A stretch of DNA of 64,000 nucleotides. Source: Candidatus Aalborgicola lynettensis. GTDB lineage: Bacteria > Pseudomonadota > Gammaproteobacteria > Burkholderiales > Burkholderiaceae_C. Below the pieces are notes generated by a model. The model was not told the origin of the DNA and ran no database searches. It saw only the letters and a program-made list of their open reading frames with translations. How positions within the stretch are numbered: position 1 is the stretch's first letter; each line of letters begins with the position of its first letter. The stretch lies in the NCBI GenBank assembly GCA_016719405.1, contig JADJZE010000001.1:806001-870000 (forward strand), written 5' to 3'. Positions 16,124 through 24,326 of this stretch are shown here, piece by piece. A program made the translations under genes and the position numbers.

Positions 16124-18031
16124 ATGCGCACCGTCGCGTTCTCAGCGGCGCTGTGCGCCATTTCCTGCGCCAATGCCCAAACCCAGCTACCTGAAACGGT
16201 GGTCACGGCAACGCGGTTTCCCCAATCGGCCAGCGCCGCACCCTATGCCGTGGGGGTGATTACCGCCGCGCAAATCAAGGCCAGTGGCGCGGGCAGCGTC
16301 AACGAAGCCGTCATGAAGTTGCTGGGCGTGCCGGCTCGGCTCGATACCGCCGGGGGCGGCAACTACTCGCTGGATTTGCGCGGCTTTGGCGGCACCGCCG
16401 ACCGCAACCAGGTTGTGATTGTGGATGGCCGTCGGCTCAAGGAAGACGAGTTGTCTGCCACCAACCTGTCCGTGGTGCCCATTGAAACCGTGGAGCGCAT
16501 CGAGGTGCTGCGCGGCGCGGGAACCGTGCAGTACGGTGAAGGCGCGACCGGTGGTGTGATTGTGGTCACCACCCGTGCGGGCCAGGGCCTGGCGGCGTCC
16601 AACGCCGGGCAGATTGGTGTGGTGGCGGGTTCATTCGGTTTGCGTGAGGCACGCGCCTCGGCACAGTTGGTGTCCGGCGGCTTCGCGGTGGATGTCGCTG
16701 CCAAAGACAGCAAAAGCAATGGCTTTCGCGACAACCTCTCTTCTACCAGCAACAACCTGGCGTCCAGCGTGCAGTGGAGCAACGAGTGGCTGCGTCTGGG
16801 GGTGTTGAGCGGGCGCCAGTTGGTGCAAAGCGGCTGGCCGGGTGAACTGACTGCGGCCCAGTTTGACGCCAACGCCACGCAGGCCTCGTCGTTGGTCAAT
16901 TGGGGTACCAGCAAGAGTGAAAACTCCGGTGTGTTTGCACAGGCCAGCCTGGGTGGCTGGGATTTGGCGATGGACGCGAACACGCGTACCCGCACGGTGC
17001 GCAATTTCTGGGGTGTTGCCTACGGTGCCGATGTTGCCGCCATGAACGCCAATGTGCGGGCCCGCAACGCCTCGCAGTGGGGCACGGTGCAGAACGACTT
17101 TGCCGTGGGCCTGGATACCGGCCAATGGTCCAGCCTGTCCACCGCAGCCGTCTTGTCGGACAGCCAGACCGCGGCCCTGTATGTGACCGACGATGTCACT
17201 TTCACCCCCAGCCAAACCCGCCTGAGCGTGGGCCTGCGCAGCGAGACGGTGAACAAAAAGCGCTCTTCCTCCACCGTCAAACCCGAAGAAAAACCCACCG
17301 CCTGGAACCTGGGCGTGAGCCAGGTGCTGGCGGCCCATGTGACGGCCTACGCGCGCGCGGGCACCAGCTACCGCCTGCCCACGGCGGACGAGTTCACCTG
17401 GGTGGTGCCCGGTGCCATGCTGCAAATGCAGACCTCGCGCGACTGGGAGCTGGGTGCGCGTTGGGTGCAGGGCGCAAGCAAGCTGGAGCTGCGCGTGTAC
17501 CGCAACGACCTGGTCAACGAGCTGGGTTATGACCCGCTCATCGCCAACACCAACTCGTGGACGGGCGTGGGTGCCAACGTCAACTTTGACCCCACACGCC
17601 GCCAGGGGCTGGAGCTGGAAGCCACGCAACAAATCGACTCCACCTTGGCACTGCGCGCCAACCTGGCTGTGCGCGAAGCCCGGTTTGTGGGCGGCGTGTA
17701 CAGCGGCAACGACGTTCCCCTGGTACCGCGCCACACCGTGGCGCTGGGCGCCACCTGGCAGCCCGGTGGCGGCCATATGCTGGACGCAGGCGTGAACTGG
17801 GTGGCCAGCCAAAGCCCCACCTTTGACAACCAGTGCAGCATGCCCGCCTACACCACGGTGGACATGCGCTACGCCTACACCGTGGGCCCGCTGGAATGGG
17901 CGCTGGGCGTTAAAAACCTGGCCGACACCAAGCACTACACCCTGGCCTATGGCTGCACCGCCGGGGTGACGACCTCCATCTACCCCGAAGCCGGGCGCAG
18001 CGTGGTGGCTTCGGTGCAGATGAAGTTCTGA
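16124..18031 (+). CDS. btuB: TonB-dependent vitamin B12 receptor
   Basis: This outer-membrane receptor imports corrinoids using TonB energy. The 635-residue product has a short signal peptide (MRTVAFSAALCAISCANA, cleavage before QTQL), a TonB box-like LPETVVTATR, a plug domain (about 35-150, with LDLRGFGGTADRNQVVIVDG and the ERIEVLRGAGTVQYGEGATG segment) and a beta-barrel ending in aromatic Phe. Length is close to E. coli BtuB. The upstream cobalamin riboswitch and the downstream cobU and transporter genes fix the substrate. An in-frame ATG at 16103 would add seven residues; neither start has a strong ribosome-binding site. Confidence 0.9.
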   Translation: MRTVAFSAALCAISCANAQTQLPETVVTATRFPQSASAAPYAVGVITAAQIKASGAGSVNEAVMKLLGVPARLDTAGGGNYSLDLRGFGGTADRNQVVIVDGRRLKEDELSATNLSVVPIETVERIEVLRGAGTVQYGEGATGGVIVVTTRAGQGLAASNAGQIGVVAGSFGLREARASAQLVSGGFAVDVAAKDSKSNGFRDNLSSTSNNLASSVQWSNEWLRLGVLSGRQLVQSGWPGELTAAQFDANATQASSLVNWGTSKSENSGVFAQASLGGWDLAMDANTRTRTVRNFWGVAYGADVAAMNANVRARNASQWGTVQNDFAVGLDTGQWSSLSTAAVLSDSQTAALYVTDDVTFTPSQTRLSVGLRSETVNKKRSSSTVKPEEKPTAWNLGVSQVLAAHVTAYARAGTSYRLPTADEFTWVVPGAMLQMQTSRDWELGARWVQGASKLELRVYRNDLVNELGYDPLIANTNSWTGVGANVNFDPTRRQGLELEATQQIDSTLALRANLAVREARFVGGVYSGNDVPLVPRHTVALGATWQPGGGHMLDAGVNWVASQSPTFDNQCSMPAYTTVDMRYAYTVGPLEWALGVKNLADTKHYTLAYGCTAGVTTSIYPEAGRSVVASVQMKF

Positions 18032-18032
18032 C

Positions 18033-18770
18033 ATGGTGGCCGCGCACGAGCAGGGTGGTGCAGCACGCGTTGGTAGTGCTGCCAGTGCCGGGCGTTCCAG
18101 CAGCGCGGGCGGTACCAGCGGTACCGGTGGCGCCGTGTTGCCCCGGCTTGCGCGCAGCGAGTTGATTCTGGGTGGCCAGAAAAGCGGTAAATCACGCCGA
18201 GCCGAGCGGCTGGCCCGCCAGTGGCTGGAGGCCAACCCTAGCCACCGCGCGGTGCTGATTGCCACCGCCCAGCCCTGGGACTCAGAAATGCGCCAGCGCA
18301 TCCAACGCCACCAGGCCGACCGGGCCCAGCGTGTGCCAGGCATGGTAACGATGGAGGAACCGCTGCAACTGGCGCAGGCTATTTGGCAGCACAGTGCCCC
18401 CGATACGTTGGTGGTGGTGGACTGTTTGACGCTGTGGCTGACCAACTGCCTGATGCCGCCGCCCGCAGCGGGGGCGGTGCACGGCGCTGCCGATGCCGAT
18501 GCCGATGCCGCGGCAGATTCCACATCAAATAACCCATTTGCGCACGTCCAGCAAGCGCAAGCAGCTCATTTATTGATAGCAATTGAGCGGGCGCCGGGGC
18601 CGCTGGTGCTGGTCGGCAACGAGATTGGCCTGGGCGTGATTCCGCTGGGCGCGCAGGTGCGCGCCTTTGTGGACGCGCTGGGCACGCTCAACCAAAATGT
18701 GGCCGCTGCCTGCCAGCGTGTGACGCTGATGGCAGCGGGCCTGCCTTTGACTTTGAAAGATGCACCATGA
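18033..18770 (+). CDS. cobU: Adenosylcobinamide kinase / adenosylcobinamide-phosphate guanylyltransferase
   Basis: CobU (CobP) phosphorylates adenosylcobinamide and attaches GMP, preparing it for nucleotide-loop assembly. The 245-residue product has the P-loop LGGQKSGKSRRAE (about 46-58), the IATAQPWDSEMRQRIQRHQ segment, VVVDCLTLWLTN and VGNEIGLGVIP. Two features are odd. The N-terminus carries about 40 extra Gly/Ser/Ala residues before LARSELILGG, so a later start (for example a GTG just before LPRLARSEL) is possible. An insertion after CLTLWLTNCL (about residues 148-188) is low-complexity and includes copy C of the dispersed repeat read in frame. It begins one base after the btuB stop. Confidence 0.9.
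   Translation: MVAAHEQGGAARVGSAASAGRSSSAGGTSGTGGAVLPRLARSELILGGQKSGKSRRAERLARQWLEANPSHRAVLIATAQPWDSEMRQRIQRHQADRAQRVPGMVTMEEPLQLAQAIWQHSAPDTLVVVDCLTLWLTNCLMPPPAAGAVHGAADADADAAADSTSNNPFAHVQQAQAAHLLIAIERAPGPLVLVGNEIGLGVIPLGAQVRAFVDALGTLNQNVAAACQRVTLMAAGLPLTLKDAP
18527..18584 (-). repeat. Dispersed palindromic repeat, copy C (inside cobU)
   Basis: On the minus strand AATTGCTATCAATAAATGAG is followed by CTGCTTGCGCTTGCTGG and ACGTGCGCAAATGGG. It lies wholly inside cobU, is read in frame as NNPFAHVQQAQAAHLLIAIE, and falls in a non-conserved insertion. Confidence 0.75.
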
Positions 18771-20968
18771 ATAAATCTGACCCCTGCAGCGCTGGCAAGC
18801 CATGGCATCGGCCCGCAGGTGGGGTGCCAGGGCGTTTTGCGCAGGTTAAGGCGGAGCCCGCGCAGCGGGCGGGGGACACGGAGCAAAACGCCCTGGCGCC
18901 CCGCCTGCGGGCAGCGCACGCCGGGGTGTGGCGCTCTGGCCCCCTGGCAGCCCTGGTCTGGATTTTCGCCATCACCTTTGCCGCACCGGCCCACGCCCTG
19001 CAACTCACCGACGACCGGGGTGCGGTAGTGCAATTCGACAAGCCCCCCCAGCGCATCGTCAGTCTGTTGCCCTCGCTCACCGAAACCGTGTGTGAACTGG
19101 GCCACTGCGCGCGCCTGGTGGGCGTAGACCGCTACTCCACCTACCCCGCCAGCCTGCAGACCGTGCCCCAGGTCGGCGGCGGGCTGGACCCGAACATCGA
19201 AGCCATTGTGGCGCTCCAACCCGATGTGGTGCTGATCGCCACCTCGTCGCACGTGGGGGAGCGGCTGCGCGCCCTGGGGCTCAAAGTGCTGGCCATGGAG
19301 CCCAAAACCCACGCCGACGTGCAGCGCGCCATGGGCACGCTGGGCCAGATGCTGGGGGTAAAGGACACCCAACGCATCTGGCGCACCATTGACGCCGGGG
19401 TCTCGGCGGCGGCGCAATCCTTGCCCACCGGTGTGCGCGGCACGCGGGTGTATTTTGAAGTCAGCCCGGGGCCCTACGGCGCGAGTGAATCGTCGTTCAT
19501 GGGCGAAACCCTGACCCGCCTGGGGGTTAAAAACATCCTGCCCGCCACACTGGGGCCGTTTCCCAAATTGAACCCGGAATACGTGGTGCGGGCCAACCCG
19601 GATCTCATCATGGTCGGCCAGCGCTCCGAAGATGGCCTGGCCCAGCGCCCCGGCTGGCACAACATCCGCGCCCTGCGCGAGCAGCGGGTGTGTGTGTTCT
19701 CGACCGAACAGGCCGACGCCCTGGTGCGCCCGGGCCCGCGCATGGCCGAAGGCGCGCGCTTGATGGCGCAGTGTTTGCGCACCAAAGCCCCCGGTGCGGC
19801 GGCTGCCACGGCCCCCGCCACACCGGTGCCTGCCTGCGGCGGTGCTGCGCCCTGCGCAGGCCAGCCGGTGGTAAGTGTGCGCCGCGTCCCGGTTTTGGTA
19901 TTTGCCTTGCTGGGTGCCAGCGTGGCCTTGCTGCTGCTGGGCGTGTGTGTGGGCAGCACCGGCTGGGAGAACTTGCTGACGCCGTTGCTCAGGCCCCAGC
20001 AAGACCCGCACGCCTACGCCCTGGCGCAGCAGATCGTCTGGGACATTCGCCTGCCACGCACCCTGGGTGCCTGGGCAGCGGGCGCCTTGCTCGGCCTGGC
20101 CGGTGCCGTGGCGCAGGGCCTGTTTCGCAACCCGTTGGCCGACCCGTATTTGCTGGGCAGTGCCTCGGGGGCCTCTCTGGGTGTGGCGCTGGCCCTGGCC
20201 GCCATGGGCGGGGCGGGTGGCATGTTGGGTGGCAGTTGGATGCAGGGCAGTGGTGCGGAGGCTACGGTGGTGGCTGTGTTTTCCAGCAACGTGCTGGTGC
20301 GCCTGGGCCTCACCGGTGCCGCCTTTGCTGGCGCGGTGCTGGCGGTGTTGCTCACGCTGGTGCTGTCGCGCGGGGTACAGCACACGCTGCGCCTGCTGCT
20401 GGCCGGGGTGGTGGTGGGCGTGGTGCTGGGGGCCATGACGCACCTGGTGCTGCTGTGGTCGCCCGATTCGCTGCAGGCCATGCAGGCTTTCCTGCTTGGC
20501 TCCACCGGTTTTGTCGGCTGGACGGCCTGCTTGCTGATGGTGCTGGTGTGGGGCGTGTGTGTGCTGGCCGGGGTGTTGCTGGGCCGCGTGCTCGACGGCC
20601 TGAGCCTGGGCGAGGCCACTGCCCACAGCCTGGGCCTGCCGCTGGCGTCGATGCGTGTGGCGCTGGTGGCGGTGCTGGCGCTGGCCACCGGCACGGCGGT
20701 GGCACAAACCGGCTTGATTGCATTTGTGGGGCTGGCGGCACCGCACCTGGTGCGCTCGGTGGTGCAGTGCACCCATGGCCGGTTGATCTGGATGGCCAGC
20801 CTGATGGGCGGCGCCTTGCTGATGGCCGCCGACACGCTGGCGCGCTGGCTGATTGCGCCGCAAGAGTTGCCGGTGGGCGTGCTCACCGCCGTGCTGGGCG
20901 GTGGTTATTTGCTGTGGCTGATGCACCGTGGCGGCGTCCACCAAACAAGCGGGGGCGCTGCGGTATGA
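18767..20968 (+). CDS. Fused cobalamin-binding protein and ABC permease (BtuF-BtuC)
   Basis: A single frame of 733 residues joins two transporter subunits. Residues about 58-365 are a BtuF-like periplasmic binding protein (signal LVWIFAITFAAPAHA, then RIVSLLPSLTETVCELGHC and GLDPNIEAIVALQPDVVLIA). Residues about 383-733 are a FecCD/BtuC permease (DIRLPRTLGAWAAGALLGLA, NPLADPYLLGSASGA, GLIAFVGLAAPHLVR) with about ten membrane segments. A Pro/Ala linker joins them without a stop codon. The start ATG overlaps the cobU stop (ATGA). The first 55 residues have no family resemblance and cover a large inverted repeat; GTG 18926 would remove them. With btuD it forms the inner-membrane B12 importer. 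Confidence 0.88.
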   Translation: MNKSDPCSAGKPWHRPAGGVPGRFAQVKAEPAQRAGDTEQNALAPRLRAAHAGVWRSGPLAALVWIFAITFAAPAHALQLTDDRGAVVQFDKPPQRIVSLLPSLTETVCELGHCARLVGVDRYSTYPASLQTVPQVGGGLDPNIEAIVALQPDVVLIATSSHVGERLRALGLKVLAMEPKTHADVQRAMGTLGQMLGVKDTQRIWRTIDAGVSAAAQSLPTGVRGTRVYFEVSPGPYGASESSFMGETLTRLGVKNILPATLGPFPKLNPEYVVRANPDLIMVGQRSEDGLAQRPGWHNIRALREQRVCVFSTEQADALVRPGPRMAEGARLMAQCLRTKAPGAAAATAPATPVPACGGAAPCAGQPVVSVRRVPVLVFALLGASVALLLLGVCVGSTGWENLLTPLLRPQQDPHAYALAQQIVWDIRLPRTLGAWAAGALLGLAGAVAQGLFRNPLADPYLLGSASGASLGVALALAAMGGAGGMLGGSWMQGSGAEATVVAVFSSNVLVRLGLTGAAFAGAVLAVLLTLVLSRGVQHTLRLLLAGVVVGVVLGAMTHLVLLWSPDSLQAMQAFLLGSTGFVGWTACLLMVLVWGVCVLAGVLLGRVLDGLSLGEATAHSLGLPLASMRVALVAVLALATGTAVAQTGLIAFVGLAAPHLVRSVVQCTHGRLIWMASLMGGALLMAADTLARWLIAPQELPVGVLTAVLGGGYLLWLMHRGGVHQTSGGAAV
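18812..18911. repeat. Large inverted repeat with 29-bp arms
   Basis: Arms at 18812-18840 and 18883-18911 are complementary over 29 bp with only two G-U type mismatches. The 42-nt loop contains a second perfect hairpin, GCCCGC-GCA-GCGGGC (18856-18870). The element lies just after the cobU stop, inside the non-conserved N-terminal extension of btuFC, and looks like a REP-type palindromic unit. Confidence 0.8.
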
Positions 20969-21846
20969 CAAACCACGCCCCCAAACCACCCACTATTGCT
21001 ATACCTTTGATAGCTGTCTGCGCACGTTCCATCTGCGCAAACCTCGGTTTTGGTGGAAAACGGCAGGTATTGCACGGCATTGACCTGTGCCTGCCCCAGG
21101 GCCGCTGGACCAGCATCGTCGGCCCCAACGGCGCGGGTAAATCCACCTTGCTCAAAGTGCTGGCGGGGCTGCTGGCGCACACCGGCACGGTGGAGCTGCT
21201 GGGCCAGCCGCTGCACCGTTTGCCCCACCGCACCCGGGCGCGGCAGCTGGCGTGGCTGGGGCAAAACGAAGCGTCGGGTGACGACCTGACGGTGTGGGAC
21301 GTGGCCATGCTGGGCCGCCTGCCGCACCAGAGCTGGCTGGGCGCCCCCGGCGCGGCTGACCATGCCGCCGTGGAGCAGGCCCTGCGCGCCACGCAGGCGT
21401 GGGACTGGCGCTGCCGCACGCTGGGCCAGCTCTCCGGTGGCGAGCGCCAGCGCGTGTTACTGGCGCGCGCCTTGGCGGTGCAGGCGCAGGTGCTGCTGAT
21501 GGACGAACCGCTGGCCAACCTGGACCCCCCACACCAGGCCGACTGGCTGGCCGTGGTGCAGGCGCTCATTTCCGAAGGTAAAACCGTGGTCAGCGTGCTG
21601 CACGAAATCGGCATGGCGCTGCATGCAGACGACATCGTGGTCATGGCGCAGGGCCGCGTCACGCACCAGGGCGCTTGCGCCGACCCCGACACCCACCGGG
21701 CGCTGGAAGCGGTGTTTGACCAGCGGATTGCCATTCATGCGGTGCAGGGGCAGTGGGTGGCATTGCCCACTGCAAAAGCTACGACGCAATCGCCGGTGCT
21801 GCAGGCGATAGCCGATTCAAAAGTAACACCCCACCGTGCGGGTTGA
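20965..21846 (+). CDS. btuD: Cobalamin ABC transporter ATP-binding protein
   Basis: The 293-residue product supplies ATP hydrolysis for the B12 importer. It has Walker A GPNGAGKST (about 53-61), Q-loop LAWLGQNE, signature LSGGERQRV, Walker B VLLMDEPLANLD and the H-loop VSVLHEIG, all intact. The start overlaps the btuFC stop (ATGA at 20965-20968). Residues 11-29 (IAIPLIAVCARSICANLGF) are encoded by copy D of the dispersed repeat, which has replaced or extended the N-terminus ahead of the first conserved strand. A C-terminal tail of about 30 residues beyond the domain is not conserved. Confidence 0.9.
   Translation: MTNHAPKPPTIAIPLIAVCARSICANLGFGGKRQVLHGIDLCLPQGRWTSIVGPNGAGKSTLLKVLAGLLAHTGTVELLGQPLHRLPHRTRARQLAWLGQNEASGDDLTVWDVAMLGRLPHQSWLGAPGAADHAAVEQALRATQAWDWRCRTLGQLSGGERQRVLLARALAVQAQVLLMDEPLANLDPPHQADWLAVVQALISEGKTVVSVLHEIGMALHADDIVVMAQGRVTHQGACADPDTHRALEAVFDQRIAIHAVQGQWVALPTAKATTQSPVLQAIADSKVTPHRAG
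20995..21051 (+). repeat. Dispersed palindromic repeat, copy D (inside btuD)
   Basis: ATTGCTATACCTTTGATAGC is followed by TGTCTGCGCACGTTCC and ATCTGCGCAAACCTCGGTTT. It lies wholly within the first 90 bases of btuD and is translated in frame. Confidence 0.8.
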
Positions 21847-21945
21847 GGCCCCTGCCGTTGAAAACCCCCATGAAAAGTCCACATCAACGTGTTGTGGACA
21901 CCATGCGCAAGACATTGGATACCGTCAACCAGGGTCGCAGTGGAA

Positions 21946-22620
21946 TCAGTACAGCGCCGCGAACTGCTCAATCAGCGGTGTCGGACCGGCCAGTATCAGG
22001 TGGTCGCCTGGTTTGATCTCGGTGTCGGGCTTGGCATGGATGAAATCCTGATGGCGGCGCTTGATGCCCACCACCGTGATGCCGTGTTTCTTGCGCACAT
22101 TCGACACCGCCAGCACCTTGTTGTGCGTCTCCATGGGTGCGCGGGTCTTGGCGATCGCAAAGCCGTCATCAAACTCGATGAAGTCCATCATCTTGCCCGT
22201 CACCAGATGCGCCACCCGCTCGCCCATGTCAGCCTCTGGGTAGACCACGTGGTGCGCACCCACCCGCTCGGCAATGCGACCGTGCTGGGGGCTATTGGCC
22301 TTGGCCCAGATGTCCTTCATGCCCATTTGCGCGAGGTTCAGCACCGTCAGCACGCTGGCCTCCAGGTTGGCGCCGATGCTCACTACCGTGTGGGCGAAGT
22401 CCGTCACCGAGAGCTGCTGCAGCGCCTGCAAATCGGTCGAATCGGCCTGCACCACATGGGGCAACTCGCAGGCCAGCGCCTGCACAACCTCGGCGTCTGT
22501 GTCCATGGCCAGCACCTCGTGGCCGGATGCCACCAGGGAGCGTGCCACACTGGCGCCAAAGCGCCCCAGCCCAATGACGACCACGCTGTCGCCTTTTAAA
22601 GAGTTTGGTTTAGCCAACAA
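21946..22620 (-). CDS. ktrA: Potassium uptake regulator KtrA/TrkA (RCK protein)
   Basis: The 224-residue cytoplasmic protein gates the membrane subunit encoded by the adjacent gene. It has an N-terminal Rossmann RCK_N domain with VVVIGLGRFGASVA (about 12-25) and an acidic end of strand 2 (VLAMDTDAE), and a C-terminal RCK_C domain (about 140-224). The start is a TTG at 22620, 7-8 bases after GGAG; the start overlaps the ktrB stop by 11 bp, so the two are coupled. An in-frame TTG at 22617 is an alternative. Confidence 0.9.
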   Translation of the reverse strand: MLAKPNSLKGDSVVVIGLGRFGASVARSLVASGHEVLAMDTDAEVVQALACELPHVVQADSTDLQALQQLSVTDFAHTVVSIGANLEASVLTVLNLAQMGMKDIWAKANSPQHGRIAERVGAHHVVYPEADMGERVAHLVTGKMMDFIEFDDGFAIAKTRAPMETHNKVLAVSNVRKKHGITVVGIKRRHQDFIHAKPDTEIKPGDHLILAGPTPLIEQFAALY

Positions 22621-23965
22621 TTGGTTTCTCCTCGGGAAAGCGGTACGCCCTCGGTACCTGGTTAATCGCCAGCGCCAGGGCCAGCGTGACCACGCCCACG
22701 CGCCCGGCGTACATCAGTGCGATCAAAATTCCTTGCGCGCCGGGTGGCAGATCGGCCGTGATGCCGGTGGACAGGCCTACTGTGGCAAACGCCGACACCA
22801 CTTCAAACATCAGTTTTTCCAGCGGTATGTGGCTGGCCATGGGCACAATGGCCAGCAACCCCAGCGACACCGCCAGTCCGCTGAGCACCAGGATGGACAG
22901 CGCCTGGCGTTGCACCGGGGTGCCAATGCGCCGACTGCTAAATTCCACGTCGGCCCGGCCGCGTATCTCGGTCCACACGATCAGCAGCAACAGGAAGAAG
23001 GTGGTCACCTTCACGCCACCGGCGGTGCCCGCGCTGCCGCCTCCGATGAACATCAACACACAGTGCAGCACCAGCGATTCGGTCTGCAACGCCCCGATGT
23101 CCAGCGCGTTGAAACCCGCCGTGCGTGCCGAGACCGAAGTGAACAGCGCCGCCAGCCACTGGTCGGCCAGGCCCAGAGCGCCCAGCGTCCTGGCGTTGTC
23201 GCGTTCCGCCAGCCACAGCGACACCGTGCCCAACAACACCAGCGCCAACGAACCCCATACCGTCAGCGTGGTGTGGATCGACCAACGCGCGTTGCGCCCG
23301 CGCCGGTTGGCCCACAGCTCGGTGAGCACCGGAAAACCCAGCCCGCCGATTACGATGGCCAGCATGAGCGGCACCAGCACCCAGCCGTCGGTTGCGTGGC
23401 GCATCACGCTGTCGGGCCAGGTGGAAAACCCCGCGTTGTTGAAGGCCGAAACCGAATGGAAAGTGCCGTGCCACAGCGCCTGCGGCCAGCGCAGGTCCAT
23501 CGTGGCGGCAAACCGCAGCGCCAGCCACAGCGCCACCACGGCCTCGCACAGCAGCGTGACCAGTAGCACGATGCGCACCACCGAACGCACATCGCCCATG
23601 GACAGCGCGTGGGTTTCAGACTGCAGCAGCAGCCGCGTGCGCAACTTCAGGCGCCGACCGATCAGCAGGCCCATCAACGCGGCCGAGGTCATCATGCCGA
23701 ATCCGCCCAGCTGAAACAGTGCCATCACCAGCCCTTGGCCCAGCGGGCTCCAGTAGGTGCCAGTGTCCACCACCGCCAGGCCGGTTACGCACACCGCCGA
23801 GGTGGCGGTGAACAAGGCAGTCAGCCACGGCGCGCTTTGCCCGCTGGCACTGGCCCACGGCAACATCAGCAAACCCGTTCCCAGCAAGATACTGGCCAGA
23901 AACGCCAGCGCCAGCACGGCGGCTGGGTGGGTGGGCAGGTGGTTTTGGATGGGGGATGCAGACAC
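22610..23965 (-). CDS. ktrB: Potassium transporter membrane subunit KtrB/TrkH family
   Basis: The 451-residue protein has the four M1-P-M2 repeats of Trk/Ktr potassium channels-transporters. The four filter loops are recognisable by their Gly residues: SAVCVTGLAVVD, SAFNNAGFS, SARTAGFNALD and ATVGLSTGITAD. Size is nearer KtrB than TrkH. It begins at GTG 23965 (MSASPIQNH) without a clear ribosome-binding site. Its 3' end supplies the ribosome-binding site of ktrA. Confidence 0.92.
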   Translation of the reverse strand: MSASPIQNHLPTHPAAVLALAFLASILLGTGLLMLPWASASGQSAPWLTALFTATSAVCVTGLAVVDTGTYWSPLGQGLVMALFQLGGFGMMTSAALMGLLIGRRLKLRTRLLLQSETHALSMGDVRSVVRIVLLVTLLCEAVVALWLALRFAATMDLRWPQALWHGTFHSVSAFNNAGFSTWPDSVMRHATDGWVLVPLMLAIVIGGLGFPVLTELWANRRGRNARWSIHTTLTVWGSLALVLLGTVSLWLAERDNARTLGALGLADQWLAALFTSVSARTAGFNALDIGALQTESLVLHCVLMFIGGGSAGTAGGVKVTTFFLLLLIVWTEIRGRADVEFSSRRIGTPVQRQALSILVLSGLAVSLGLLAIVPMASHIPLEKLMFEVVSAFATVGLSTGITADLPPGAQGILIALMYAGRVGVVTLALALAINQVPRAYRFPEEKPIVG

Positions 23966-24326
23966 GGGGCACTATTTTAGTTTGGCAGGTACACCCTTGC
24001 GCCGGGTATTCAACTGGGTCTGGCCGGTGATTGGTTGTTGTCGCCAGGCGGCGCTGCCCAACTGGGATAATCGCGCTGGCTGGTGCCGTGGCCGGGGTGA
24101 CCCAGCGTGGACATGCGTTCACGTCCGGTACCCTGGCGCGGCAACAAGAATAAAGCGTGTGGGGGCCAAAGAGGGTGCAAATCGTGCCTTTCTGGCTGGA
24201 TAGAGTCCCACACCAGGGTGCGGTAAGCAGGGCGCGAGCGCTGTGCATCACAATGTTGGGCGTGGCCGTATGGGTGTAGGAACGTGCGGCGCCGTTGTTG
24301 AAAAATTTTGAGGAGATTTCCCTTCC
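23966..24326. other. Intergenic region between ktrB and bioB
   Basis: This stretch of 361 bp separates two divergent genes and should hold both promoters. I find no convincing coding frame, RNA structure or repeat. Only the bioB ribosome-binding site (GAGGAGAT at 24310-24317) is clear. Confidence 0.5.

Noticed and set aside
16631..18523. Open frame of 630 codons opposite btuB and cobU
   Set aside because: Antisense to two well identified genes; no protein motifs.
18566..20989. Open frame of 807 codons on the minus strand opposite btuFC
   Set aside because: It is antisense to a clearly recognised transporter, rich in His, Arg and Gln as expected of a shadow frame in high-G+C DNA, and resembles no protein.
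19690..21846. Plus-strand frame of 718 codons that includes btuD
   Set aside because: The first 425 codons are an out-of-frame reading of btuFC; only the part from 20965 is the ABC ATPase.
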